Shown: positions 33,201-42,776 of the stretch, piece by piece
How the letters are laid out: each line of letters starts with the position of its first letter
Numbering within the stretch: position 1 is the first letter of the stretch
Assembly (NCBI GenBank): GCA_964017185.1
Contig: OZ024872.1
Span: 41,174,188 to 41,238,187, forward strand
Length of the DNA stretch: 64,000 nt
Source of the DNA: Rugalucina vietnamica
Lineage: Eukaryota; Mollusca; Bivalvia; Lucinida; Lucinidae
Reading direction: 5' to 3'
Notes under the pieces: model-generated
Databases searched by the model: none
Seen by the model: only the letters and a program-made list of their open reading frames with translations
Told to the model about the DNA's origin: nothing
Made by a program: the position numbers and the translations under genes

Positions 33201-33518
33201 CAGTAAAATATTTCCTTACCGCAAATAACTCTTTGATAACCACGCCGGTTGATAATGTACTTACGCTGTTAAGAAAAAAAATATAAAAACAAAAACTAAT
33301 CTAAAAATAAATAACTATCAGTATATTTGGAGGAGTGAAAGAAGCACTTACAGCAATTGCATTGTTGGACGAAACGTCACTCTAACGTTGTAAACTGTGT
33401 TGACGTTCAGTTTCACTGTATTATTATGACCAAATCTCTGTCCGTCTATCTTATGTGACACAGGTTCGTTAGTATCTTTCCTCTTTATTTTTAAAACTAG
33501 TTTGAAGTTATTACCCAT
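20318..33518 (-). CDS. CNRIP1-like protein (gene 1), three exons
   Basis: Exons on the minus strand are 33,352-33,518, 23,857-24,007 and 20,318-20,482, with GT-AG borders and matching phases (2 then 0), giving 160 residues against 164 in human CNRIP1. CNRIP1 binds the C-terminal tail of the CB1 cannabinoid receptor in vertebrates; invertebrate homologues exist without a clear CB1, so the partner here is unknown. The family signature is DGQRFG at residues 25-30. The exon 3 segment CKFY...HSKWGNKLTSIEYD corresponds to the vertebrate QVKFYN...CQWGSPFSVIEYE stretch. The start Met is conserved among all first-exon copies (M-A/G-N-N-FKL). Intron 1 spans 9.3 kb and holds at least three large transposons. 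Joining the distant exon 1 to exons 2-3 is inferred from phase and from the intact neighbour at 40.5-41.5 kb. No poly(A) signal was identified. Confidence 0.75.
20503..23452. mobile_element. TA-flanked element hosting a tandem-unit element
   Basis: Ends CAGTGAACTCGACAATAG and its counterpart ATTGTCGAGTAAACTG are inverted and flanked by TA (20,501-20,502 and 23,453-23,454), which is Tc1/mariner-like. Further copies of the terminal motif TTCGCCATTGTCGAG lie inside (20,530, 20,903 and 23,232). The interior is mostly the nested element 21,083-23,045. It starts about 20 bases from the exon 3 acceptor of the CNRIP1-like gene 1. No transposase is visible. Confidence 0.65.
21083..23045 (+). mobile_element. 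Tandem-unit repeat element (family C, copy 1)
   Basis: It begins with the hairpin AGGACCAATGGTCCT and ends with GCTCACCTGTGAGCCTTCGG plus CTCAGGTGAGCTAA, a second hairpin. Between them lie about four units of 452-456 bp, then a GACGGACGACGG microsatellite. This layout resembles bivalve 'pearl' and Helentron-type non-autonomous elements; that attribution is from memory. Each unit carries AGGTCAAGGTCA. The open frames of about 73 residues repeated once per unit are by-products. Confidence 0.7.
23488..23549 (+). repeat. (AAAT)n microsatellite
   Basis: About fifteen near-perfect AAAT units in intron 2 of the CNRIP1-like gene 1. Confidence 0.95.
24299..26892. mobile_element. Long-inverted-repeat element with ATT target duplication
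   Basis: The ends TGACCTTTCTAACGGAGTTG and its complement extend into inverted arms of about 170 bp (24,299-24,470 and 26,705-26,892). ATT flanks both sides (24,296-24,298 and 26,893-26,895). The paralogous segment reads C-ATT-AG at 36,470-36,475 with nothing inserted, confirming the ends. The interior is occupied by family C copy 2. No transposase is seen. Confidence 0.85.
24736..26689 (+). mobile_element. Tandem-unit repeat element (family C, copy 2)
   Basis: It has the same start (AGAGGACCAATGGTCCTGTA) and the same terminal hairpin (GGCTCAGGTGAGCTAA) as copy 1. Four diverged units of about 450 bp each contain GGTCAAGGTCA and a GTGACCT motif. It is nested in the element 24,299-26,892. Confidence 0.7.
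27036..27446. repeat. Left GATATC array of element B
   Basis: About twenty copies of TTTTTTGATATCAAAAAA or variants. Start-to-start distances are mostly 22 bases, with some of 20 and three of 27. Many units are perfect 18-bp palindromes, and the linker is usually TCGA. Confidence 0.95.
27586..29841 (+). CDS. Penelope-like reverse transcriptase with GIY-YIG endonuclease
   Basis: An uninterrupted 751-residue frame; a stop codon lies five codons upstream of the chosen Met. Penelope-like elements copy RNA into DNA with a telomerase-related reverse transcriptase and usually carry a C-terminal GIY-YIG endonuclease. Visible here are the conserved FYILPKTHK block; motif A TLDVTSLYTNIP (Asp293); the GTAMGSSMAP block; and motif C RFLDDIF (Asp392-Asp393). 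A Cys cluster (Cys613, Cys618, Cys621) precedes the endonuclease, which has VIYMITC (652-658), YIGQT (665-669), Arg676, His680 and Glu728. The first Gly of GIY is Val, as in many members. All catalytic residues look present and the frame is intact, so the copy is young. It sits between the two GATATC arrays and in intron 1 of the CNRIP1-like gene 1, antisense to it. Confidence 0.95.
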   Translation: MFSKITDKLRGMVRLETCAAEYTRFPMRFFIEMGRNVPIIIETFNYTRRLRLKEYFYEKNTDKDGVSESNMYKQMPFFNKKVSTFIPPSGRDTYLDFYIEAVTQEILQASPKQTVYSNISKEEMNSLRSLSQDDSIVIKKADKSNMIIIMNKTDYIKEVERQLTDEKYYTELDENPSKAIEQNIFDCINKISETNSAVEREFDPIPNHVRVPQFYILPKTHKQYQDHLPIGYPGRPIVSACNSYTENISKYIDYILQPYMKSLPSFVKDTTDFICKIKSVPKLKQNSLLVTLDVTSLYTNIPHEDGIEACKYFLNQDKSISRLSPDEICSLIKLTLENNHFQFNDKNYIQKLGTAMGSSMAPAYASLFMGKLEKDFIEQCSLTPTVWLRFLDDIFMIWDHSLAELEDFINRLNSFHPTIKFTHTVSDTSVSFLDVNISKNVDSTLSTDIHIKSTDVHQYLHFSSCHPRKCKESIPYSQAKRYRRIISDDNSFQGSLDELKGHFLKRQYPEKVIDSAFQKISSQTQDEALVNSDVKDKAKNIIPFVVPYNISLPNLGLTINKYWDLFNLSSKESLNFLHIHTPVIAFKRAKNLQDCLTHSILNKPNESSQSTKCNRRRCTHCSSIIESTHFTSTNTNETFNLHFSSDCRSKDVIYMITCKKCKKQYIGQTHQLVSNRMNSHKFDIRNMSDPSFSTNVAIHFNSNGHSIEDFSFMPIDYVSNNMNRLLKETYWIHKLDTLYPKGLNAKVLYKI
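29990..30246 (+). repeat. ATTT/poly-T low-complexity tract
   Basis: Mixed TTTA repeats and an approximately 45-base T run immediately 3' of the Penelope-like ORF. It could be the element's own tail or later microsatellite growth. Confidence 0.85.
30322..30384 (+). repeat. Short tandem repeat upstream of ribozyme-like motif
   Basis: CAATAACGTCAACGTCATTT followed by TGGCGTTTT occurs twice in a row with small differences. A third partial copy of TTTTGGCGTTTTT follows at about 30,410. Confidence 0.8.
30438..30482 (+). ncRNA. Hammerhead-ribozyme-like motif
   Basis: Stem I can pair TTTCTAT (30,438-30,444) with ATAGAAA (30,475-30,481). Between them come the core CTGATGA (30,445-30,451), stem II GGGA-GTAA-TCCC (30,453-30,464), the core GAAA (30,465-30,468), a minimal stem III (C-AT-G) and the cleavage-site-like GTT. 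Penelope-like elements are known to carry hammerhead ribozymes with very short stem III. One extra A (30,452) between the core and stem II departs from the consensus, so activity is uncertain. It lies about 600 bases after the reverse transcriptase stop, on the same strand. Confidence 0.6.
30556..30783. mobile_element. MITE, family B (copy 3)
   Basis: It begins AGAGCCGCCGCATGAGGAAA and contains GATCAGCTTCGCAGTAAC and GATCAGCGCCTTTGTTTTCG. The right end is decayed (CTCACGCACAGACTC). Confidence 0.7.
31310..31415 (-). mobile_element. tRNA-derived SINE fragment
   Basis: On the minus strand GGCTGTTCGATTCCCGATC is a B box and GTCAAGTAGATAGC a weak A box, about 50 bases apart. It lies inside element B. 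Confidence 0.45.
31508..31895. repeat. Right GATATC array of element B
   Basis: GATATC palindromes spaced about 20-24 bases apart, with a higher-order unit marked by repeated AATCGCTTTGATTTTTTGAT (four occurrences). It mirrors the left array across the element. Confidence 0.95.
31985..33174. mobile_element. TA-flanked long-inverted-repeat element
   Basis: Ends CAGCTCCGTTTCATTAAT and ATTAATGAAACGGAGCTG extend into inverted arms of about 280 bp (31,985-32,270 and 32,895-33,174). TA lies on each side (31,983-31,984 and 33,175-33,176). The centre has no recognisable gene. The paralogous segment near 36,640 lacks it. It looks like a Tc1/mariner-like non-autonomous element. Confidence 0.75.
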
Positions 33519-34700
33519 CGTTGGTTCATCAGCAAACCAACCGATTTTTAAACATTTGTTTTAGGACGTGATAAGAATATTAATGAAATAATGACTTCTA
33601 GATGTAGATACAGTTACCCTATATATTTCAATCAGTTACTTGGATATGTAGCACATTCTGTTCGAGACTGTTAAATGCACTTTTTTTCCTGGTACCGTAA
33701 AACAATCACAATAGTTGAACGTCAGCTCTTGACCTTTTAGCATTCATTGACTATTGCTCTTTATTTCCAAGTATTATGTGGTTTCAGCTTTATCGCCATC
33801 ATTGTTTATAGCCGTCTATTAAAATCGCTGTTTAATCCATTGTCATGATAATGGTTTGCATAGTCAGTAAAATACCCTTCCTGGCATTTCTTAATTATGG
33901 ATATATGGTTCTCAACAGGAACATTATAAACTTTATACGATTTCCTACGCAGTGTCACCAATCTAAGGCCTCCAGTGTATTTATAAACGAAGGTAAAAGT
34001 AGGCAATGATCAGGAAAAGTTGCAATCAGAATGAGATAACCACTCCAAAAACCAAGGTGGGAAAATTAATATCTATGTTTTCACATCATTCATAAAACAA
34101 AGCATTCCAAATGTAAAAACAATTCATTCACTTTGGGCAAACGTAGTTCTTATACAAACATTAGTCGAATATTCTGTCATATCGCATCTTCGCTTATTGG
34201 CAAATGCATTCCAAGAAAAGACCACAAACTGCTTCTATTTCTGACATTAATTGGAAATCGTAATCAATTTTATCCAAGAGAGTCTGTCACGGAATGTGTC
34301 TCACATAAACAACGTAGGATCACGTCAAAAAAGCATTATGCTCTAACACTCTTAAGTGATCTATTGTGAATTGCATGGTCGTACCAATGAAAATACTGAG
34401 AAACGAAATGTCGAAACCGTTTTATACAGTGATGATTAAAGTGCAAAAAATAAGTATATCCCTTTAAAGCTTGTGTATAAAAAGTGGAGGCCGAACGTGC
34501 ATTTGCATAGGCCCATACCGTACATGTATATTAAGTAATGTAACATGAATGCAGATTGATACATCAGAGTAAACGTTGTTTTGCCTATAGCGATACATGT
34601 GACAGATGCAACATGATTTGAAAATCATACAGGTAAGACGAATTCATTTTTTAGTCCATGTCGAATGGGAATCTCGTGCGGTTTTTGGCGATTTATGACG
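33519..34700 (-). repeat. CNRIP1-like upstream module (copy 1)
   Basis: Starts at the exon 1 ATG of gene 1 and runs upstream. Conserved strings in all copies include CCCTATATATTTCAATCAG, TATTATGTGGTTTCA, AGTCGAATATTC, CTTATTGGCAAATGCATTCC and TTAAGTGAT. Other copies: 37,088-38,310, 42,777-43,615, 44,234-45,362 and 45,900-46,410. Plus-strand frames of 60-90 residues repeated in these copies show no known motif. Confidence 0.75.
33616..33628 (-). promoter_or_regulatory. TATA-like box of CNRIP1-like gene 1
   Basis: Read on the minus strand, AAATATATAGGGTAACTG lies about 100 bases upstream of the ATG. It is retained at a similar distance in other module copies, for example 44,327-44,338 before the exon at 44,233 (TATATATAGGGTCACTG). 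It is a candidate core promoter only. Confidence 0.35.
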
Positions 34701-35959
34701 ACCTATATAAAACTTATCTATGGGGTATATGTATAACAATAAACCTGTTCGTCGCACTAACAGCCGCGTCAGAGTCGATTTATGACGCCATCAATATGGC
34801 GGCTATCTGACTATATATGAATTAATTGTATTTCCATCAAAATGAGTTTAAAACATCGCATTATTGCGTTTTTTGCGAAGAAAATGTGTATGAAATGCAT
34901 CTGATTATACACACGATAGACGAATTATGTCGATGGGTTAAAGGATATTTCCATTTTCACTTATCCTAGAATATTGAACATGGTCTCAGTTTACAGCTTA
35001 GATATAGTCCTTTCTTCCTATGGTAAGTAATGCAAATTATCTTATTTAAATATTCATTAATTTTCATGAAAATATGAAAAATGGCAAAAAGTCTTTAAAA
35101 ATCTATAAATGAACTAATTTCAGGCCCAAACTGCCATTGTGACACTTTGTTATTGAACCAGTAGTAACATATGACAAATTTATTGATGACCTAGTCATAT
35201 ATGAAAATTACCTCATTTGCATATTCATGAAAATTAATAAAAATGTCAAAAAGTGAGGAAAAACGAGGGAAAGCAAGGTATTGCATATGTTATAAGGCCT
35301 ACCTTGCATCCTTTGGGACAAATTTTCAAGGCTGTTAGTGTTGTCAGAGGGACCACCTTAACTCATATAAGCCTGGCGTCCTTTTTGTGGGACATAGGCA
35401 AACAGTATAGCCCCAGATGTGACGCCACAGAACGCGGCGTCCCATCGCGGGCTATTCTGTTTGCTTAGAGAAAATTCATCAAAAAATGAGATGAAAATTT
35501 AAAATTACACCTAAAGTCCCTAAAAACGAAAGTAAACTCGCCCAAATGATAATGATGGGAGAATCCGTTCGTCAAATATGGGTTCATGCCATCAAATATT
35601 GTCCTCAGCAATAAAATCGTTTGCATGATGTAAAGTTACTTAGTTTCCACACCCACCTCTCATGCGATTCTAAAGTCTAGGGTGTACCTACAAAAATACT
35701 CATATCCCACCAATAGAATTCTCTAGAATACTATATTTGGTCTGATAGTGATGCATGAGCTGAACAATTAAACCTTGATACCTAATATTTAAATCTCCGA
35801 ATTTACTTATTCATGAAAAGTAATATAAAACACATAAAATGGAGAAGAATTGTGGAAAACTAGGAGGTATATGTACCTAATCGCTTGTACCAGAGCTGTT
35901 ATTCAACCCAGGGTGCTGAAAGGGGTATCAAATGTATTTTGTGTGTAAATAAGGTTTTA

Positions 35960-36660
35960 CTGTGGTTCTCGCAAATGCATTGGTGCTCTGCACTTTGACA
36001 GACTATGCCCTTGTTGAGTATAAGAGAGCTATGCCAGAAGCACTGCGTTGAACTTCGTCTTAAATGTTAGTGACGACTCAATCGAACTTAACCTACATTG
36101 TATAATTGACTTGACTGAATTTCACAGAATTTCATCATCCATAGTGCAGATTATATTTTCCTTTCGGTCATATGAGATCAGTGAGGGTATTATGTGAAAT
36201 CAGAAAATGATTATTTAGATTCATTTTCTAACCAACGTTTAATATATTTGGTGCCATTTGGAGTTGACTATCCAATTAAAAGATGCAAAATTACAGTAGT
36301 TATCGTTGGCTCCATGTTGCCAAATCTTATAGGTTAAGTAGCCGAAACCGCGGTATGGCCCATCCCCTTTCTCATTAATATGTTCACTGCTTTTAAAGGA
36401 TCTCCTTATTCAACAGCCAAATAAGTGATTTAACAGGAAGTCAATCTCGACGAAAATTGCTAATGTAAACATTAGCGGCTCTTCCTATTGTACTCCATCC
36501 CAGACAAATTGTCATCGAGTGATAGATTCACTTATATTATAACAAGTACAAAAAGATCAGTTGTAGATTAAAGATAGTGCAGAGAGATCACATGGTGTAC
36601 CATAGACAGAAAATCACAAATATGATGAACCTTTAAATTACCATAATTTGATAGAAATAA
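35960..36660. repeat. Paralogue of CNRIP1-like gene 1 intron 1, without its transposons
   Basis: Aligns in pieces to 24,045-24,298, 26,893-26,992, 31,929-31,982 and 33,177-33,230. Landmarks include GACTATGCCCTTGTTGAGTA, GACGACTCAATCGA, CTCTTCCTATTG, CCAGACAAATTGT and ATAGAAATAAATTTCAG. The three large elements in gene 1 intron 1 are missing here, so it records their empty sites. Homology starts just past exon 2, which is not included. Confidence 0.8.
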
Positions 36661-36963
36661 ATTTCAGAATGAGATGTCTTATAAGCAAACAAATGAATCT
36701 GTACTTATAAATAACTTTGCCGGTTACTGATTTTAAGGCTTGGTACTGGACCATATTGAGTGCCTGATGCTATGGGTTGGTTAAACTAATCTCAGTAAGG
36801 CGGACTGTGGGTAGCCCCTTAGTACCTCTGGTGCCAGGCTACCTTAAAACCAATGAATGAATGAATGGTTTTAAGAACTGACGTAAAGACAAATATAAAA
36901 ATAAGAACGATTCTAAAAAATAAATAACGGTCAATACATTTAAAGTAGTGAAAACCCACTAAC

Positions 36964-37087
36964 GTCACTCTAACACTGTAAACAGTGTTGACGTTCAGTT
37001 TCACTGTATTAGTATGATCAAATCTCTGTCCGTCTAGCTTGTATGGCACAGGTTCGTTAGTACGAGTAGTTTGAAGTTATAAGCCAT
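36964..37087 (-). pseudogene. Decayed CNRIP1-like first exon
   Basis: Begins ATG-GCT-TAT-AAC like the functional first exons. An internal deletion of roughly 20-30 bases after FKL shifts the frame before KLDGQRFDHTNTVKLNVN. The 3' end with its splice donor is missing. No exon 2 or 3 lies between it and 33.5 kb in this duplicate, so it cannot make the protein. Confidence 0.85.
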
Positions 37088-38310
37088 CGTTGTTTCATTA
37101 GCAAATCAACCGATTGTCAGACATTTTGTTTAGGGACGCGATAAGAATATTAATGAAATAACGACTTCTAGATCTAAATACAGTGGCCCTGTATATTTCA
37201 ATTAGTTACTAGTAGTACATTCTGTTCGGACTGTCAAATGCACTTGTCCTTTCTTCCTGGTTCCGTAAAACAATCACAATAGTAAACCTTTTAAGCATTC
37301 ATTCATTATTTCTTTTAATTTCCCAGTATTATGTGGTTTCAATTTTATCGCCAACATTGTTTACAACCGTCGATTGAAATCGCTGTTTAATCCATCGTCA
37401 CCATAATGCTTTGCATAGCCAGTAAAACACCTCCACCTGACATTTCTTAATCATGGATATATGGTTCTCAACAGCATATAAACTTTATATGAACCCCTAC
37501 GCAAAGTCCCCAATCTAAGGCATCCACTGTATAAACGATTCTTGATACCTATGTTTTTATATCTTGCATTCAACGTTATTTAAAGTATCCAAAATGTAAA
37601 AATATTTCCATTCACTTTGGACAAACAAAGTTCTTGTCTTGGTGTTTTATGTCTTGGTGTTTAAAAATTTTGTGCTGTTGGCGCCTTACGTATGTTTTCA
37701 TATTTTTAGTTAAGTTAAGGTAACTGAGTGGCCACCTATTGGGAAAATAGCTGCTCATTCGGCTTAGGATATGTTTTCATGGTATAAGTACCTGATTGTT
37801 AGTTTGTTTTTTCCCCACCTTCGTTTTTGGAGTGGGAATATTTTTCTGATTGCACCTTTTCCTGATCTTAGCGGGTGCCTACTTGTACCTTTTTTCTTAT
37901 ATATACGACAGTCGAATATTCCGTCATATTGTATCTTCGATCGCTTATTGGCAAATGCATTCCAAGAAAAGACCACAAACTGCATCTATTTCTGACATTA
38001 ACTGGTTATCATGGTTATTGTAATCAATATTATCCAATATTCAGTATCCAAGAGAGTCTCATACAACTTATCCAGTAATGTAGGATCAGGTCAAAATAGC
38101 ATTAGGCTCTAACACTCTTAAGTGATTTATTGTGAATTGCATGGTGGTTCCAATGAAAATACTGAGAAATAAAATCGACATTAGTGCTGCATAAGCATTC
38201 ACTGTCGAAACAATTTTATATAGTGATGATAATGTGACAGATTAAAGTGCAAAAAAAATCAGTACATCAGTTTAAAGCTTGTGCATAAAAATTGGAGGCC
38301 GAACAGGCAT
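37088..38310 (-). repeat. CNRIP1-like upstream module (copy 2)
   Basis: Same module as 33,519-34,700, beginning at the ATG of the decayed first exon. It is interrupted at 37,625-37,905 by unrelated sequence that has a partner at 38,770-39,000 (both contain ACTGAGTGGCC and TTTGGAGTG). Confidence 0.7.
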
Positions 38311-38334
38311 TACATGTGTAAGTTGAGTTAAAGT

Positions 38335-38415
38335 ACCGAGTAGAAAAAATAAGTAAAATAAAGCGAGTCGAAGACGAGCTGTTTTTACTTATTTTTTTCT
38401 ACGAGGTCTTTAACT
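38335..38415. repeat. Inverted repeat
   Basis: GTAGAAAAAATAAGTAAAA and TTTTTACTTATTTTTTTCTAC pair around CGAGTCGAAGACGAGC. A second, perfect hairpin lies at 38,455-38,485 (GTACTGTAACTTCT/AGAAGTTACAGTAC). These are probably parts of a decayed MITE. Confidence 0.6.
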
Positions 38416-40044
38416 AACTTGTAGTATGACAGGCGACCAGTTGACAGATCCGTACTGTAACTTCTAATATCAAGAAGTTACAGTACCGTTTTCATTCCGC
38501 CTCCTTCTTTTGTATTAATATGTTGGCCCGCCTCCTTTGATATTCATTTTTATCGGATTTAATGTTACAAAAACTTCAAAGGAAAAATAGAAAGTCATAC
38601 TACAATGTAACATGTAACATGAATGCAGAGTGATACATCAAAGTAAAAAGACAGTTTTGCCTATAGCAATGCATGTGACTTTGTATTACATAGGACCAAA
38701 CAACTAACTAAATGTTGTGAACCACTGCAGCAGCTGAAGGTGAGAACTAGTTTTTGTATATTACCTATCGTTCCAATGCGATGCTTCTGTGGTGGTTTTC
38801 ACTGTTTAATGTCTTCGGTTTGATTTTTGGGCTGTTTGCACCTAATGTACATTTTTCATATTTTAGTTCAGTTTGGGTAACTGAGTGGCCGCCTATGATT
38901 ACGATGTTGTTAGTGAAGTTTTTTTCCACCGCGGTCTTTGGAGTGAGAATGTCTTTCTGACTGACTGCACCATTTCCTAATCATTGCCTACTTTTACCCT
39001 TGTGTGCAAAACAAGACCATACACTACAGTGTATCACGCTAACAAGACAAATGAAATGAAGTTTCAATGAGTGTTTTCAGCAATGTTCGTCGAACTACAT
39101 GTATAATTGGGCAAATAGGTTACTGTATAGGCGGCAACTTTGCTATTCATATCAGGGCGTCGTCGGCTAGTCCATCTGTTCAAGTAGAGAGATTATAGGA
39201 TAGTCGAACTCAGTCAGCCTGGAGCGCTGTCACATATTTTCCGTAAGAAATCAGCTACCTGTATTTTGTCTAATCCAGTGAATTAGACAAACTCGTATTT
39301 CATTTTTATTTTCTAACGGAAAACATGAGTTGAATCTCTTAACGGTATACCTTTAGATTTTACCTAAGTCAAAGGTAGACCATATCCAATTACGTATTCA
39401 TGAGGTAACGCCCATATAGTGACCTATTTGCCGAATTATACTTTCTATTATAGAATGAGTCGCATCACAAAACTTAAAGAGCATGTATACGTATAGTCCT
39501 ACATCGGATATTGCTTAATTGCTTTATTAGTTTAAATTAAGCAATAAGATACTAATGTATGCAAATAAGTTGAGTGAAAAGCACTTGCAATATATTAGCG
39601 TTTAACATCAGTATCATGTGTTTTGTATACCTATAAATAGAAACACCTTTCATGTTTTGTATGTCTATAAAGAGAAAAATCTTTCATAATAGACCCACGT
39701 CCGTAAGGTTGACCATTATGAATGTGCAATTGGCCAATAGGAACAGGCATGACATTCATATCTATGACGTGAGTCCACGATGAAAGAGTTTTGATTATAA
39801 TTTCCATCTTTAAAAATTTCAAGTGCCATCTGCAGAGCTCCTTGGTTTTGGAGTGGGTATTTCTTTCTGATTGCGCCATTTTCTTATCATTGCTTACTTT
39901 TATTTTTTACCATTCATGCAGACCTGTTTTGTGACATGATAAAATTTCATGCAATGCATTTTGTATGGTAAACAGTAACAGTATACATGTATATGGTACA
40001 CTTACGAGTATAGTGTATTCTATGCCGCACAATGTTAATCATTA

Positions 40045-40318
40045 CCAAAACTTGCCCATGCAATAAACAGAGATTTTTTGAGCTTTAAAAATTGAAAAAA
40101 ATTCAGCTGAAAAGTTTCGATATTTTTCTTATTTTTGCTCAAAACAGAGATTGTGGGTACACGTTAGAACCGCCTCGCCGAGGCAGTTCTAACGAGTACC
40201 CATAATCTATGTTTAAGAGCAAAAATAAGAAACATAGGTATACCCCTGCATACCCCAGCTTTGCTATATAAATGTGGGGTTCAAGGGGGTATACATTCCA
40301 CGGACATGTTTCTTGATG
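40045..40318. mobile_element. Hairpin MITE, family A (copy 4)
   Basis: The left end is CAAAACTTGCCCATGCAATA and the right end GGACATGTTTCTTGATG. The central hairpin is well kept: GTGGGTACACGTTAGAACCG and CGAGGCAGTTCTAACGAGTA. Confidence 0.8.
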
Positions 40319-40480
40319 GGTGTTTCTTTGGTTACACACCAGCCAAGATCATCTTCCTTTGTTTGGTTAACATCAGAAACAGAACGAGAATACGCATAAT
40401 TACATTTTAAAGAATTCTTAAACTATCCGATGAATAGCAATTTTGGTGCATACTCTGAAATGTTCATGGTTCAATGTTTG

Positions 40481-41508
40481 CTATAAATATCTTTCTTTGG
40501 TGATATCAACATATGTATGTCCCTCTGAAACATGAAAGTCATATTCTATGGAAGTCAATTTATTTCCCCATTTACTGTGTTCAGTTTCTTTTTCGTTGTA
40601 AAACTTGCACTGTAACTGGGTCTTCAGAGTAAGGCCATCCTCCAACTGAAATACAAATAAGATATTTACTCAGCCTAAGAATCCGTGCGATCGTAAAAGA
40701 GCATTCATACAGTACTGTTCTGCATTGATTCTATAAGCGACGCGACAGTCACTATAAATCTGTCCAACCAACTGTCCTGGCCTTACCTCAAACACGAAAG
40801 GCACTTCTTTCCTGTTCCCCTTCTTGCTGTGGTCGTGTCCACCTGTGTGGTATGTCGCTGTGTAAACTCGTCTATCATCATCTTGGTCCTTTAAAACCTC
40901 AATATCTTGGTATTCACCGTGAATGAGAAGTTTTCTGAAAATTGAAAGACACGGGTTCTAAATTAGTCAAAGGACTAGTGAATCGTTAAAGCTTGCTCAA
41001 CCAAGAGGGTGATGCAGCCCTTCCGAGCAACCCCCATACAGCAAAGAGGCAGCAGATCTCTTTTCCAACTTGAATCATCACTTCATCTAGAACTACAACA
41101 AAGAGCATTTGCATACAAAGATACTCCATGGCTGCTGGTATTAAACCCTTTTCCTTTATAGCATATTTGTGAGAATCAGATAAAAACGCAATTTAAGGTA
41201 CTAATTTTTGTACTATTTTTTTTATTTTAAAAGACAATGTCCGAGAAGATCAAATCGAAACAAATATGCGAATTTTAACATAAAGACAGGCTAAAAGTTT
41301 TGTCGTTTACAGCTGACAAGTAGAAAAATGCAACAACTTACCTTAATATTACAGCTGGGCGTAATGTAACTTTTATATTATATCCTGTGTTAACGTTCAG
41401 CTTCACTGTATTAGTATGTCCAAATCTTTGCCCGTCTATCTTGTGTGTCACATAATCATTTGTATCTTTTCTCTTAATTTCTAAGTTTAACTTAAAATTC
41501 TTAGCCAT
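40481..41508 (-). CDS. CNRIP1-like protein (gene 2), three exons
   Basis: Exons 41,342-41,508, 40,787-40,934 and 40,481-40,645, with clean GT-AG sites (donors GTAAGT and GTAAGG) and phases 2 and 0, encode 159 residues. Residues 25-30 are DGQRFG and are followed by HTNTVKLNVNTGYNIKVTLRP. Exon 2 has the basic loop HTGGHDHSKKGNRKEVPFVFE. Exon 3 ends in CKFY...HSKWGNKLTSIEYDFHVSEG and a short C-terminus KERYL, where vertebrate CNRIP1 has KESFL. The three exons lie within 1.03 kb, so this is the compact reference for the expanded gene 1. The start at MAKNFKL agrees with the other first exons; the frame is open for 29 further codons upstream. Whether it binds a cannabinoid-type receptor cannot be told from sequence. 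Confidence 0.88.
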
Positions 41509-42410
41509 CTCCTTTACATTTATGACCAACTCAGTTTTCCACAATGTCCTGTTTATAGTGTTCAGTCGGCGCACAACTGTATCACATTTGTTCACATGAT
41601 AATTCTAGAGAAAGAATGTCACAGGATGAGAGAATGAATATTGTTAATATAAAACCGCATCCTGAGTCGTAAACGTCTTGTGACTGCTATTTATGTAATA
41701 TCGTTCTGCTGAAAGTGTCGTCTGACTGAAAGCACAAAGATATACATTTTACATTTTTTATCAATGCAAAATCATTAGCGATGGAAATTGAGTCATAGCA
41801 CTTCTTCGATCTGTATTCCAAGAATTGGATGTCACAAGCTGTTCCTTTGCTGGAAAGTGCCTCGTATTTGTATGCAGCTTATCCAATATCGCGATTCAGC
41901 ATGCTCAATGCTCGTGTGATTAATTTATCAGTCCTGTGGCTGAATAGGTCTAAAGGTTGCACAGCGGCATCTGCTATTTCTAAGAAACGCGTTATTACAC
42001 GAGTGTTGTCAGTGCGATATATTCAGTACTTTCATCCAAATTCGCCTCAAACATAACACAAGTCAATTGCCGAAACTGTTTAAACAATTATGCAGCTTTC
42101 CAATACTTTATATACTACACGGTCCTTGAACTTACATTATTTTATGATTTTCGCGATTTTACAATGGTGTATAGTATATACACATCTTATATGAATGAGC
42201 GGTAATAAAACATTTTACAGCCATGGTTTACACAAGCAGGATTTTGTGCATATGGGAAAGTGGGATTTTCGCATTTGTAAATTTATATAATTTCACGTGT
42301 CCATTGTTTGTAGAAGTATATGATTTGCGAATAAATAGAGAAAGGGCTGTGCCAAGGATTACATTTACATTATATACATACATACGGCAGCGCGACGTCA
42401 AACTGCTGTC

Positions 42411-42447
42411 CCGCCTCTCCACCGCCTCCCCCCGCCCCCTCCCCCCT
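42411..42447. other. Pyrimidine-rich GC tract, possible G-quadruplex on minus strand
   Basis: CCCCCCGCCCCCTCCCCCC gives three G runs on the minus strand. Runs of six could split to supply the fourth. It stands out in an AT-rich setting. Confidence 0.3.
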
Positions 42448-42776
42448 ATCATTGTTTCTGCAACCACCCTATCATTATTTCTGTCGTTGATAACAATGCG
42501 CGCGGCAAAGATGTTATCTCTGCCGCTTATACATCATTTAAAAAAAATTTCCTTGAAAAATAATAATAATAAGTTCCAAGCTGAAAATGGAAAAGATAGG
42601 TAGATCAACAGTAACAGAATTTTGCCAGCGTCCTTAGTTACCTCCTCACTGTACAGAAATGAGAAAGCAAAATCTCAAGGCTATTCCCAGAGAAATCTCA
42701 TTTTCAATGACTTAAGTATTAGTTTATCGTAAATCCACATATTTAACAGTTTCAGCTTGGTAGAAATACCCCGCTA

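Noticed and set aside
42223..42603. 126-residue plus-strand frame near 42.4 kb
   Set aside because: It crosses a pyrimidine-rich tract and low-complexity A/T sequence, with no recognisable domain or homologous partner in the window.
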